A stretch of DNA of 64,000 bases from contig BLSF01000089.1 in NCBI GenBank assembly GCA_012862575.1, positions 1 through 64,000 of the forward strand, read 5' to 3'. Shown piece after piece: positions 1 to 9,735 of this stretch; positions within the stretch are counted from its first letter, which is position 1, and each line of letters begins with the position of its first letter. A model generated the notes under the pieces. The model searched no databases and was not told the origin of the DNA. It saw only the letters and a program-made list of their open reading frames with translations. This DNA comes from Parietichytrium sp. I65-24A (lineage: Eukaryota > Sar > Bigyra > Thraustochytrida > Thraustochytriidae). A program made the translations under genes and the position numbers.

Positions 1-611
1 TTAATTCTTGTAAAAACCAAGCAAGACCTATCACGTGGAGTCCTTTTTTAGTCGGCTTTCGCTGAAGTATGTGTAATTGATCCAACTCATCGAAGTCTGT
101 GGCATTGGCGCTCCACCAATGTCGCGTGGCAGTTAGGAGAAGCATTAAGACGTTGTTGAGCACGTCGAGGAGCACTTTTCAGCGGGGAGACTCCAGTCGA
201 ATTATAAACGCATGTTGCGACAATAGCATGGTAAGCGTTATGGACCATCAAAAATGTGGCAGAAGCACTTGTGTCGCTGACGGAGTGTTGCAATGGGCAA
301 GAATAGCCGCAAAAAGACAACAGATCAGCTTGACATCGCGGAGCGCATCCTCAATAGGACGCAAGACCGAAAAAAAAGGAGCAAGGAATCTCCAGAACAA
401 GGAGTGTGAAAACGATTCTGCGAATGGTGGGAATAGCGCACAACTTGTGACGTTCGAGTTCGAGAGCTTTCGAAAGGTGTATTCGAGCATAATTGCCCAG
501 CTTTGGGATTAAGTTAGCATATGAAAGACGAGACTCTTTAATCACAGTCCATACTGATAACAATTGGGCAAAGTAAAAAAAGCAATTATTTGACTATTAG
601 TCCCATAAAGT
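1..611. other. Intergenic; no supported gene
   Basis: No family is recognised here. A 38-codon ATG ORF at 293-409 (+) begins MGKNSRKKTTDQ and is lysine-rich. A different frame continues to 512 with a plausible protein-like end, but joining them would need an intron of about 40 nt, shorter than every other intron in the window. It is left as unexplained sequence. Confidence 0.4.
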
Positions 612-3600
612 TCACATTTGAATTCCATGTGAGAAGAAATTCGAAAACTCCGGTCCTTCGAAGGGTTTAGCATCCTTCATGCGCCGGACGAGCACACGCT
701 CTCGCATGTTTCTATGAGCTATGCAGTAGGGATTGGTATGCGCAACGCCATCACACCAGCTGACTTTGCAACGTCTTCGATACGGACTCATTCGATGCAG
801 ATAGCAAATACTTGATGAGCTCGCGCGAGTCAATTCACAACCTTCTACTTTGCACTTCAAAGGCAAGCCCGAGTGATATTTACATACTGAAGAGTTCGAC
901 TCGGGTGCAAAGGGGCATTCTGGCGTTGAGCAAACTGGGCGATGGATTATGCATAACTTTGCGGACCCGACTTCCTCCGTACAGCCCTCGACGGGGCAAA
1001 CATGTTTCATGCATCTGCCAAGACGAAATGGTCTTCTAAAGCACCCGCTGACATAACATGAATGTTTGAAACAGCACATTCCAGGGCGATGGGATCTTTC
1101 CATGCACCCGTCCACAGCGCAATAATGCATTTTACACAACACGTCGGGAATATCGCTTCTCTGTTTGCAGCCGCGGCACTCGCATACACATTTGTACAAG
1201 TGACTCTTGCAAAACTCGGTCTTGTTGCAAGCGGGAGCAGGGCACATTCTGCACTTGTGCTTGATACAAAACAATGTGCCCCCAGAGCCTGCCCCAAGGC
1301 GTCTCTTGCCAGCACAGCCCGGTCTGATACACCTGTGGTCTGAGCAATATCGTTTCTTACAAACCACTGAGCAGGCCGGATATAAGCACGTGTGCCTATG
1401 CTTGCAGTGTCCTTGCTCAGCAGAACATTTTGCCACCACGCACTTGTGCATTTTACAGAAATCAAAAGATGGCAGAGCGAGTCTCTCACATGCAGGTGCA
1501 ATACAAAAAGCCTGATGGACGTCGCACCCTCCGTTCGCTCTGGCCAATTTCTGACAGCTTGGAAACATACACGAGTGCCTTTTGCAGTACGAACAACCGT
1601 CTTTTGGAGCTTCGGGACAGTCCTCGGCCTCACAAACGTGTCGGATGCAATAGGCCACGTCAGGTGTGAACGTCTCTTCCTTGCAATTTCGAGCCTGGCA
1701 TCTGCCATTCGCGTGCGCTTTGCACAACCCGTCTCTAAGACTCAATTTTTTACAACCTTTCGCAACGCAAAGATGCTTTTTGCAGTATTTGCTGCCTTCG
1801 TCACACATTATGGCGCATTCTTTGACTGCACACTCGTGTAAGCTACAGTACTTTCGTCGCTTGTGCTCGGGCTTCTTGCTGCAAAGGTGTGCATGGCATC
1901 TCCGGTACTCGTGGTGCTTGCAGAATTTAGCCCCAAACCTTACTCGTTGACAAGTCTCGACCATGCAACTATGCTCTTTACACCACTTCTTGCCTTCTGA
2001 ATGACCACCGGAGCAACCGTCCTTTTCACACAAGTGGTCTGGGCAAAACATTTCACTTGGAGACGACCATTTGCCCTTGCATTTAGGTTGGTGACATCTG
2101 TTCGAGTCGTGCTTTTTGCAAAAGCTTCCATGCCTGGGTTCGTCCACGCCAGGTTTTCGACACCCGTCGACAGCACATGTGTGTATTTTGCAGAACCTCC
2201 CATCATCAGCGGGCAGGGAGCAATCTTCAACCTTGCACATGTGATCTGAGCAGACCTCCATGCCGGCCAAAGCTTGTTTTTCGCAAGATGCCACGACGCA
2301 CGAGTGGCCCAAGCAATATTTAGAATGCGCGCGAGCCTCGCAGCCTCTAACCACGCATCGCCGTCGGTAGTGCAGCTTGCAGTAGCCGTTCTGCGAGCCC
2401 AAAGAAACACAACCACGCACATTACACAGGTGGGCTGCACAATATGCCCTTCCCTTCTTTACAGGGTCATCACAGTCCTCCGCATGACATGTATGTTCTA
2501 AACAAAAGAGCCCGCCATCACGCAAATGTTTGCATCCCAGAGCCAAACATTTGTGGTCTGTACAATAGTCACTAAATTCATTAAAAACTGCGTTCATGCA
2601 TCCCTCCACCGGACAGAGGCGATCAGCGTGCTCTGAGCAGGCATTTCCAAGGTCCCGAAAGTTCTCACAACCGTCGATACCGCAGACGTGATTTTCGCAG
2701 AAATCACTGCTACCACGTTGAGGCTCGGGGCAACTCTCCTTGAGACACCTGTGAGCAGGGCAAGCCTTCCCTTCGATGATAGATTCCTTACACCCGGGCT
2801 TGTGGCAAGTGTGGTCTCCGCAATAGTGCATTCCGGGCTCGAAGACGGGCTCCTGACACCCATGAGCGGTGCAGATGGCTGGGGCATGCGTTTCGCAAAA
2901 GTTTCCGACGCAAGCGAGCGAATTGCATCGTATAGAGCGACACGAATGCTCCGTGCAGAATTCTCCGCTTCCCCGCCCGAACAGACAGTCATCCACAGCG
3001 CAAGTGTGTCCGAGACAAAACGATCCAGCACCTCGAGTGCCCTGGCAACCAGGGGATTGGCACCCGTGTTCCTGACAATGAACGGAATCTGGCACTGCTG
3101 GTAGCACGCACCCTTCCGACTTGCAAGCATGGAGGCTACAGGTCTTGGTCCCGGCCATACATCTGTTTCTGCAGCAGTGAGCAAAGCAGGTGTGATCACG
3201 GCAAAAGTGCGAGTCTAGCCCGCGCTGGAAACAGCCCTCAGCTTGGCAAGTATGTTCGATACAAAACAAGCTGCCATCTAGCCTCCCTTGTCCGCAGAGA
3301 TGCACCTCGCAACGATGAGCGCGGCATAGAAGAAAGTGGTTTCCTGTACGCTGATCGCAGCCGGATTTCAGACATTCCTTGCTGTGTAGGTCACAGAACT
3401 TTCCAGAAGTTGCATGCAAGAAGCATCCCTCCACGGCACAGGTATGCTTCTTACAAAAGCCTCCCTCCAGCTCTCTCTTTTCACAGCCATCCTCTGTACA
3501 CCTGTGGATTGCGCAATACTTGTGCCCTGCACATGAATGATCGCATTCTTCCACTTTGCACTCTGTTACTGCCTCGGAATTGCCTGACTTTCGAGCTTTT

Positions 3601-4217
3601 TTAACCTCGCGTCGATCCAGCAAAATGCCGGCCTTTTTCGTTTGGCGGTTCGCAAGAGGCGACGTGGCTTCACTCTCGCTCTCGATATTATCCTCGCTTG
3701 CTACCAACCTTCGTTTATCACTTGTGAAAGAGTTTTCACTAGCAGCAGATGCAGGCGAAGCTGGAAATCGTTCACTCTCCCCATCGCCTCGAGCAGGTGA
3801 TTCGACGCTACGATCGACATCGCGCAGCCCACTGGCGATCATCTTCTCCAGAGCGTCGCTCTCGTAGTCGAGATCTGACAAGGCGTCATTCACAAACACC
3901 TCATCCTCTTCCTCCGCGACATGGCCATCGCTGCGAGTGCCATGAGCCCAACTCTGCCCGTCCGTTCGTTCAGAGTCCTCGCTGTTCGACCTTTTCCTTT
4001 TCTTCCTTGGGCTAGCCGCATTTGCTTCTTCGGAGGGCAGCAAAGCCCTGCTCTTCGCCTCCTCAATCTCTCTCGTTCGTTTTGAGCTTTTGCCATGCTT
4101 CTTCAACTTCTTCAACTTCTTCTTCTCCTTACTCTTCGACTTGTTCTCACTGGAGCGCTTGCCCTCTTTCGCCGGTTTCTCGAGGCTGCCATCATCCTGA
4201 TCACGTCTGCGGCTCAT
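612..4217 (-). CDS. Giant Cys/His zinc-knuckle repeat protein (about 40 repeats)
   Basis: Predicted protein of 1201 residues, intronless. The ORF is open further upstream, but the first ATG is at 4217 (MSRRRDQDDG); the longer reading begins with TTG. Residues 1-210 are charged and low in complexity, with a strong basic stretch (KKKLKKLKKHGK) that looks like a nuclear localisation signal. From about 215 to 1170 the chain is a near-continuous tandem of units of about 22-25 residues with the pattern C-x4-C-x(7-12)-C-x2-H-x-C, each suited to bind one zinc ion. Similar repeats in oomycete and other protist proteins are often annotated as WRKY19-like zinc fingers, but no WRKYGQK motif is present, so a DNA-binding role is not established. 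The 5' flank holds a 65-bp tandem duplication. Function is unknown; nuclear location is inferred from the basic N-terminus. Confidence 0.85.
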   Translation of the reverse strand: MSRRRDQDDGSLEKPAKEGKRSSENKSKSKEKKKLKKLKKHGKSSKRTREIEEAKSRALLPSEEANAASPRKKRKRSNSEDSERTDGQSWAHGTRSDGHVAEEEDEVFVNDALSDLDYESDALEKMIASGLRDVDRSVESPARGDGESERFPASPASAASENSFTSDKRRLVASEDNIESESEATSPLANRQTKKAGILLDRREVKKARKSGNSEAVTECKVEECDHSCAGHKYCAIHRCTEDGCEKRELEGGFCKKHTCAVEGCFLHATSGKFCDLHSKECLKSGCDQRTGNHFLLCRAHRCEVHLCGQGRLDGSLFCIEHTCQAEGCFQRGLDSHFCRDHTCFAHCCRNRCMAGTKTCSLHACKSEGCVLPAVPDSVHCQEHGCQSPGCQGTRGAGSFCLGHTCAVDDCLFGRGSGEFCTEHSCRSIRCNSLACVGNFCETHAPAICTAHGCQEPVFEPGMHYCGDHTCHKPGCKESIIEGKACPAHRCLKESCPEPQRGSSDFCENHVCGIDGCENFRDLGNACSEHADRLCPVEGCMNAVFNEFSDYCTDHKCLALGCKHLRDGGLFCLEHTCHAEDCDDPVKKGRAYCAAHLCNVRGCVSLGSQNGYCKLHYRRRCVVRGCEARAHSKYCLGHSCVVASCEKQALAGMEVCSDHMCKVEDCSLPADDGRFCKIHTCAVDGCRKPGVDEPRHGSFCKKHDSNRCHQPKCKGKWSSPSEMFCPDHLCEKDGCSGGHSEGKKWCKEHSCMVETCQRVRFGAKFCKHHEYRRCHAHLCSKKPEHKRRKYCSLHECAVKECAIMCDEGSKYCKKHLCVAKGCKKLSLRDGLCKAHANGRCQARNCKEETFTPDVAYCIRHVCEAEDCPEAPKDGCSYCKRHSCMFPSCQKLARANGGCDVHQAFCIAPACERLALPSFDFCKMHKCVVAKCSAEQGHCKHRHTCLYPACSVVCKKRYCSDHRCIRPGCAGKRRLGAGSGGTLFCIKHKCRMCPAPACNKTEFCKSHLYKCVCECRGCKQRSDIPDVLCKMHYCAVDGCMERSHRPGMCCFKHSCYVSGCFRRPFRLGRCMKHVCPVEGCTEEVGSAKLCIIHRPVCSTPECPFAPESNSSVCKYHSGLPLKCKVEGCELTRASSSSICYLHRMSPYRRRCKVSWCDGVAHTNPYCIAHRNMRERVLVRRMKDAKPFEGPEFSNFFSHGIQM

Positions 4218-4225
4218 GCTAAACT

Positions 4226-4355
4226 GCCGCAATCTTTGGATCACCTTTGCACAGCTAGCTCTACAATGCGAAACCCTTTCTTGCTTCGCAGCCGCAATCT
4301 TTGGATCACCTTTGCACAATTAGCTCTACAATGCAAAACCCTTTCTTGCTTCGTA
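4226..4355. repeat. 65-bp tandem duplication upstream of the Cys/His-repeat gene
   Basis: Two near-identical copies (4226-4290 and 4291-4355) both start GCCGCAATCTTTGGATCACC and differ at only a few positions. The array ends 9 bp before the ATG at 4217 in gene orientation, so it lies in the 5' UTR or core promoter. A 65-bp unit is not a multiple of three, which argues against it being coding. Confidence 0.9.
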
Positions 4356-6110
4356 GCCGCAGCCGGCGGCCCGCCACGCTCGCCGTCGAGCCCCCCGTTG
4401 GTCCTCGCAAGCGTGGCCAGACGGACAGATGGCTAGATATCTCGGTACGAAATTCCCAGGGATTCTTCTGCCCTGCTCCGAGGTGTGACCTGGGGTCGAG
4501 CCGCGGAGGGCCCCGAGCACTCCGAGCACTCCGAGCACCCAGAGATGCCGAAACCGCAAACGAGATTTCTCGCCCGGGCGCGTAAAAGCTTTTGCTCTTT
4601 TGCCTTTTTGGTCATTTGCAGTGGTTTGTGCGATTGACTGGCGAGTAGAAGTTGCCGGCCGGTAGGAGCTGCTTCCGTAATTTGGTAGGAGTATTTGGAG
4701 AGTGCGCAATTGTGTGCATTGATTGATTGATTGAGAATGACTGTGAATGAATGAATGAATGAATGATGAAATGAGCTTTTGTTCCCGACTTGCAGAGAGG
4801 CAGAGAGTCCAGAAGAATTTACTGTTGAAGCAGAACGGAATCTTGGGATTCGCAGTCAGGAAGAGATGCAGAAAGGACAAAGCTCTCTTCAAAGCTTGTT
4901 GCTTTTCCTTTTCCTGGTCCTTGTCCGGCTTGTGCTTTGCAAATGCAAGCGAAAAACCGTGGAAACTTCACCTCGCACTTGGGTTTCGAGCTCGGAACCT
5001 TTCGGTGCACCCATGACTGATTTTCACAATTTTTAAGAAAAATCAAGGCTGGTGGACCGAGCTCCGGATACCACGGTGTATCCTTCAAGTGGAAACAGTG
5101 GTGGAGAGTTTCCATTTTCCCAGACGCCGATGACGACTTCTGATGCACCAAAACATACAAACCGTCAGAGTGTGCAAACACAGCAAACCAACGAACAAAC
5201 AAAGCAATTCAGCATAATTCGGCACGTTCGCGATAAATTGGAACAGTAAAGCGCCGCAAAGAGGGGTCATTTGATCACTATGATTCCGATTTCGCGGCAA
5301 AAGCACCGTTCAAGGTCGGTGAACTAGTGTTCAAAATTGAAGCCTTGCGAAATGGTTGCCTGGAATTACATGCGTTGTTGGACGGATACACGCAGTAGTA
5401 GCACTGTTTCTCAAGTCCATTTCTGACGAAAGTTTGTCCAAAGTTGAGCCCGAGTTGTGGTTGATGTTCTTGTTGTTGTTCTAACAGTGACTTCAATTTC
5501 CCCACTGCACCACTCCGCGATCGACTGACATTCGAGCTGCGCTGCGCGAGCCTGTGATAAAAGCATCTGCTTTCTGCGCTCGCTCATCTCGCTCATCGCG
5601 ATCAGATTGGACTTTTTGCTTCTTACTGTTGAGGAAGAAATCTCTGCGTGCAGCTCCACGGCGCGGATAGACATGGCAGTAGACCAAGAGAGAGAGAAAG
5701 AATACCTTTCATCGCGTGAAATCGTCTCCTCCCACCCAATACTGTTAACACCGTGGTACTATTTCCAGAATTCAGATGAACTCTGCCTATTGAATTATTG
5801 AAACTATCTAATCGATTTTACTGTTAATCGACAGAAAACTTGTGCTCATGGAAAATCTATGAGGGCTTCGGGAGAGAGAGAGAAAGATTTTGGACAGAAC
5901 AAACTCTCAGGTGCGAGCAGACTCTGAACTGGAAACAGGTTAGCATCGCGGAGACTGTAAGTGAGACCTGCGCTGTGGAGTCAACGATCGCGAAGGGCTT
6001 TGGAACTCGCTCGTTCGCTGACGGTGGTTTGTGTGTGTGTGTGGCGCTCTTGTGTTTATGGTTTGACAGCTTGGATTTGCAAAGGTTTGGACAAGCACAC
6101 AGACGGGAAG
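4356..6110. other. Intergenic region between divergent genes
   Basis: No gene recognised. It holds a 9-mer array (CCGAGCACT, three copies, 4513-4539) and GATT/GAAT tetranucleotide tracts at 4723-4765. Minus-strand ORFs across 4326-4892 run through these simple repeats and resemble no family. The last few hundred bases before 6111 are the presumed promoter of the dehydrogenase gene. Confidence 0.6.
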
Positions 6111-7320
6111 ATGACTCAGCTTCGATTCGATGGTAAGGTGGCAGTGGTCACTGGGGCAGGAAACGGCCTCGGAAAGGCGTACGCTTTGCTCTTTGCTTCC
6201 CGCGGAGCAAAGGTGGTTGTGAACGACCTTGGTGGCAGCACCCATGGCGAGGGCAAGTCCAACAGCGCTGCTGATGCTGTGGTGTCCGAGATCAAGGCTG
6301 CTGGTGGCGAGGCCGTCGCCAACTACGACTCTGTAGTAGATGGTGAGAAGATCATCGAGACCGCTGTCAAGGCCGTAAGTATTCAGGATTTAGCAACTCC
6401 CGTCAAAGCGACCCATGTGGCTTCCATCTGACATTCCTTTTCTTCTGACATGACTCGCCTGTTGTAATGTTATTTGCTTGCTCGCCGTCAAACAGTTTGG
6501 CCGCGTTGACATTGTGGTGAACAATGGTAAGTCTGCACGCCTTCTCCTCATGAAAAGACGACGCACAGGCTGTTGCTAACAGAACCCTGTTTGACGGATA
6601 ATTTCTTCTCGCAGCTGGCATTCTCCGTGATGTGGCATTCCACAAGATGAGCCAGAAGGATTGGGACCTCATCTACTCTGTACACTTGCTCGGAACGTAC
6701 AAGGTGACCAAGGCTGCGTGGGAATACTTTCGCCAGCAAAAGTATGGACGTGTCATCAATGGTAAGTGCCAAACCCGAAAAAAAAAAAGAACGCGAATGC
6801 AGAGGGCATGTTGTGCTGACGCGATTTACAACCAAATGCAGTCGCTTCCGCTGCCGGAATCTACGGTAACTTTGGCCAGGCCAACTACTCTGCGGCCAAG
6901 CTCGGAATCTTGGGATTCACCAAGACCATTGCTCGCGAGGGAGAGTCTAAGAACATCCACGCAAACTGCATCGCTCCACTTGCTGGCAGCCGCATGACCG
7001 CGACTGTGATGCCAGAGGAGATGTTGAACGCTCTTCGCCCAGAGTTTGTGGCACCTGTTGTGGCATACCTCGCACACGAGTCCTGCGAATCCAACGGAGG
7101 CCTCTACGAGCTCGGAGCTGGCTGGGTTGCTTCTCTCAGATGGCAGCGCGCAAAGGGAGGATTCCTCACCACCGACACATCTGTCGAGGCAGTGGAGAAG
7201 ATCTGGGGCAATGTTGAGAACTTTGACGATGAGCCAGAGTTCCCACAGACCACTCAGGACTCTTTCGGCCCCGTGATGGGCAACTTGGAGCGCATCAAGT
7301 CCGAGAGCAGCAAACTCTAG
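6111..7320 (+). CDS. Peroxisomal (3R)-hydroxyacyl-CoA dehydrogenase (MFE-2/HSD17B4 dehydrogenase part), SKL end
   Basis: Four exons: 6111-6374, 6496-6526, 6615-6761 and 6842-7320. They join in frame to 306 residues (921 nt with stop). Introns are 121, 88 and 80 nt with GTAAGT donors. The product is a short-chain dehydrogenase: TGAGNGLG cofactor loop near residue 15, NNAG at 97-100, and catalytic Y163/K167 in YSAAK. It aligns closely with the N-terminal dehydrogenase of the peroxisomal multifunctional enzyme type 2 (motifs [31 protein letters not shown]). In animals that domain is fused to a hydratase and a sterol-carrier domain; here it stands alone. The protein ends in SKL, the canonical peroxisomal targeting signal, so it probably oxidises (3R)-3-hydroxyacyl-CoA to 3-ketoacyl-CoA in peroxisomal beta-oxidation, with the hydratase encoded elsewhere (inference). 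Confidence 0.95.
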
Positions 7321-7707
7321 ACAGATACTCAATTTTTCTTATTTTTCCACAAAATATCTTTATTTCCATAGACTGTTCTGTTCGTCTCTGTCTTTGGCTG
7401 CTTTTGTTTTTGCGATGTCTCTCCTTCACAAAGAAAGAATACAAGGCGTGACTAGCCTGCGCAAACCTCGTTTTTTATGATTTAAAAAAAGAGTAAGGAG
7501 ACCATCAAATGATTTTATGATAGCAGTCCATTTGCACACTGGATAACAAAACAGCAGACATTTATCCGTGGTTGGCAAAAAGAAGAAGAAGAAGAAGAAA
7601 GTAGTAGTTAAATGATGTGTGGGCTCTTGACAACTTTGGTGGTGAAAGGAGCAATTTAGGTTACAGGTGTGGTTTAGAGTACATATCAAACGTATATAAA
7701 TATCATC
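7321..7707. other. Shared 3' region of a convergent gene pair
   Basis: 387 bp between two facing stop codons. It contains an (AAG)n tract at 7579-7600 and A/T-rich sequence expected of 3' UTRs. No gene seen. Confidence 0.6.
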
Positions 7708-8496
7708 TTAGCGGGCGCTGACCTCCAATGGGTCGAGAGGATTACTGGGCCAGATTTCTCGCAGGAAAACTTGGGCATCCCAAATGTAGGATTTCCCCAA
7801 TAATGAGATCTTTCCCCAGTTCTCTGATACGGTGTCCCACACTGAGTCCACAGAGCTCGACCTTTGAACACGCGTATTCGACAGCCCGTCCAACCGCTGC
7901 AGCGTTTCAAGCCACGGTAACGCTTGCGATAAGTCGCCCTCGTCGCTATCGTCACTATTTTTGCGCAGAAATCCCCATTCGAATGGACTGCCCCGTCTAG
8001 GAGCGGCCTTCTCTTCCTCCTCGCTCCGCCGCAAGAGAGAGATGGAGAAGCGTCGCGAGCTCCGTTTCGAAACGGGAGCGTCCTCGTCTTGGCCCTCTGG
8101 ACGATTCTTCATGGCAGACCTCAGCCCAACTTTCTTTTGGTAAGTTTCCGGGCACTCCATGTAGGCTGCAATAAAATCCTTCGGAACGGTGTCAGAGTCG
8201 CTCTTGACGTCAAACTCGCTCCGCCGCGAGTCCTTTGTGAGGCGCTTCCTTGACTTTTGATACAATGTGAAGATACTGGAAGGCAGGACCTTCTTCACCT
8301 TTTGATCTACCTTGAGCCGCTTCAGCTCCGCTTTTGTGAGTTCTCGCGGTCGAAAGTCCTTCAAATCGCCATCCCAGAGCTCGTCATGCTTTGGGGCGCA
8401 CAGCCACGGTCCATGTCTGGCCAGCCAGGCATCTTTCTGCTCGGACTCGGGAAGCATATGTGTCTCCACTGCTTCATCAAATCTCACGTGCTTCAT
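7708..8496 (-). CDS. Hypothetical 262-residue protein with RVxF-like PP1-docking motif
   Basis: Single exon, ATG at 8496, TAA at 7708. I do not recognise the family. The first residues read MKHVRFDEAVETHM; KHVRF fits the [RK]-x-[VI]-x-[FW] docking pattern used by protein phosphatase 1 regulators, although this short motif also arises by chance. The rest is hydrophilic and probably largely disordered, with basophilic kinase-type sites (RRFS, RRGS), an acidic patch (DDSDEGD) and a Trp-containing C-terminal third (PWLETL, SENWGK, REIWPS). No signal peptide or membrane segment. A regulatory phosphoprotein binding PP1 would fit, but this is inference. An unseen 5' exon cannot be excluded because a CAG lies just before the ATG. 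Confidence 0.65.
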   Translation of the reverse strand: MKHVRFDEAVETHMLPESEQKDAWLARHGPWLCAPKHDELWDGDLKDFRPRELTKAELKRLKVDQKVKKVLPSSIFTLYQKSRKRLTKDSRRSEFDVKSDSDTVPKDFIAAYMECPETYQKKVGLRSAMKNRPEGQDEDAPVSKRSSRRFSISLLRRSEEEEKAAPRRGSPFEWGFLRKNSDDSDEGDLSQALPWLETLQRLDGLSNTRVQRSSSVDSVWDTVSENWGKISLLGKSYIWDAQVFLREIWPSNPLDPLEVSAR

Positions 8497-8723
8497 GCTG
8501 CCAAAAGTCTGCCGCGGTACCGCTCACCTTTCGGATACAACGGCGGCAGATCCTGAAGCACGTGTCCAAATGGTAAAAAAACACCAACGATTCGGCCAAA
8601 CGAATCAGCCACAGGCTCTTGTGAAGCCGCGGTCCCTGCCACAGTAGCTTCACAATTGCTGGCTCGCAAACGGAATCGGAGTGCTCGATGTGACTGCGAA
8701 CGTGCGTGAACTCTCTCCGATGC

Positions 8724-8744
8724 AAGCACCAAGCACCAAGCACC
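8724..8744. repeat. 7-bp tandem repeat, AAGCACC x3
   Basis: Three perfect copies in the 5' flank of the minus-strand gene that starts at 8496. Confidence 0.9.
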
Positions 8745-8968
8745 AAACTCGCCCCAATGATTAATGATTAATGATTCGCCCACTGCGTTCTCTCCTTTCG
8801 CAAAGTACGCCAACAGTGACAACCAACACACGAGTGCGTGCTCAGCGTGCTCCTCTATCCAATCTTGTGTGTTCCACGTTCCACGTTTCAAGTTTCAAAG
8901 TCCAATACAATTGAGACGAGCGCAGATGATAGCTCTCAATCGACGTGACTTGCGTTTCTGCTTTGGCT

Positions 8969-9115
8969 CTGTCTCTGTCTCTCTCTCTCTTTCTCTCTTT
9001 CACTCTTTCTCTTCTTCTTCTTCTTCTTCTCTCTCTTTCTCTCTCTTTCTCTCTTTCGACGCTTGGCTTCCAATGTCTTCCTGTCTTTCTCTCTCTCTAT
9101 CTCTCTCTCTCTTGT
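8969..9115. repeat. Pyrimidine-rich low-complexity tract
   Basis: Mixed CT and CTT/TTC runs over about 150 bp, interrupted around 9058-9080. ORFs crossing it encode only Ser/Leu/Phe runs and are not credible proteins. Confidence 0.85.
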
Positions 9116-9735
9116 TCGAAAACAACAAAGGAAATAATGTTGCCTCTCTCTCTCACAAGCTCGGTAGTACTCCCTACGCTTCCGGTGTAGTCTTTCGAAA
9201 GACCTCGGCCTCTCGGGTAGGAGGTGCTAGTCGATTCTGTAGCGTGAGCGTGGGTGTGGTAGCGGGAGGGTAGGTGAGACTATAGGGAGGGTTGAGAGGG
9301 AGGTGTGGATTGTGGTTGGCTTTTGGTGAGAGGAGAAAGGACACACGTACAGCGATGGCGTAGTGGCTGGTAGTCCTCGGGTAGACATTGTCGGAGGTAC
9401 GTAGGCTTTACACAGGTGTTATTGTTGTGGGTAGGGAAGGCTAAGGGACTCCCGGAGCAGTGAACCAAGCCCCCTTCCCTTTCCCGACATCCTCGTACCA
9501 CTCCTTCGGTAAGTGTTTGATAACTGATACTTTAATGGTTTCGTGTGGCACAACGTGCTTGACAGTGGAACGAATTAAGGTCAGATCTATGTAACTCGCT
9601 AATACTTGAGAAGCTAGGATCGCCTAGTGTATACGGTAAAATGTCAGCGTAGGAATGAGTGAGCGCGAGACCCCGCCGTTCTTTATTAATGCAATCAGTA
9701 TAAAGACTAGTTATGGATACTAAAATGCAAACCAC

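Larger units (their letters stand above)
8497..9735. other. Intergenic; CT-rich tract and 7-bp repeat
   Basis: No gene recognised. It contains three exact copies of the 7-mer AAGCACC (8724-8744), a strongly pyrimidine-rich tract (about 8969-9115, CT/CTT/TTC runs), and a G-rich GAGGG-containing stretch near 9250-9320. Confidence 0.6.

Noticed and set aside
1007-1708. Cys-containing antisense or alternate-frame ORFs within the zinc-knuckle gene
   Set aside because: Shadows produced by the strongly periodic codon pattern of the 1201-residue gene.
4218-4319. N-terminal extension of the Cys/His-repeat protein
   Set aside because: Open frame but begins with TTG, and it lies within the 65-bp tandem duplication, whose unit is not a multiple of three.
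4326-4892. 188-codon minus-strand ORF
   Set aside because: Crosses the duplicated segment, GAAT repeats and 9-mer array; no protein family resemblance.
8945-9273. Two overlapping Ser/Leu/Phe-rich ORFs
   Set aside because: They are translations of the CT-rich low-complexity tract with no domain.
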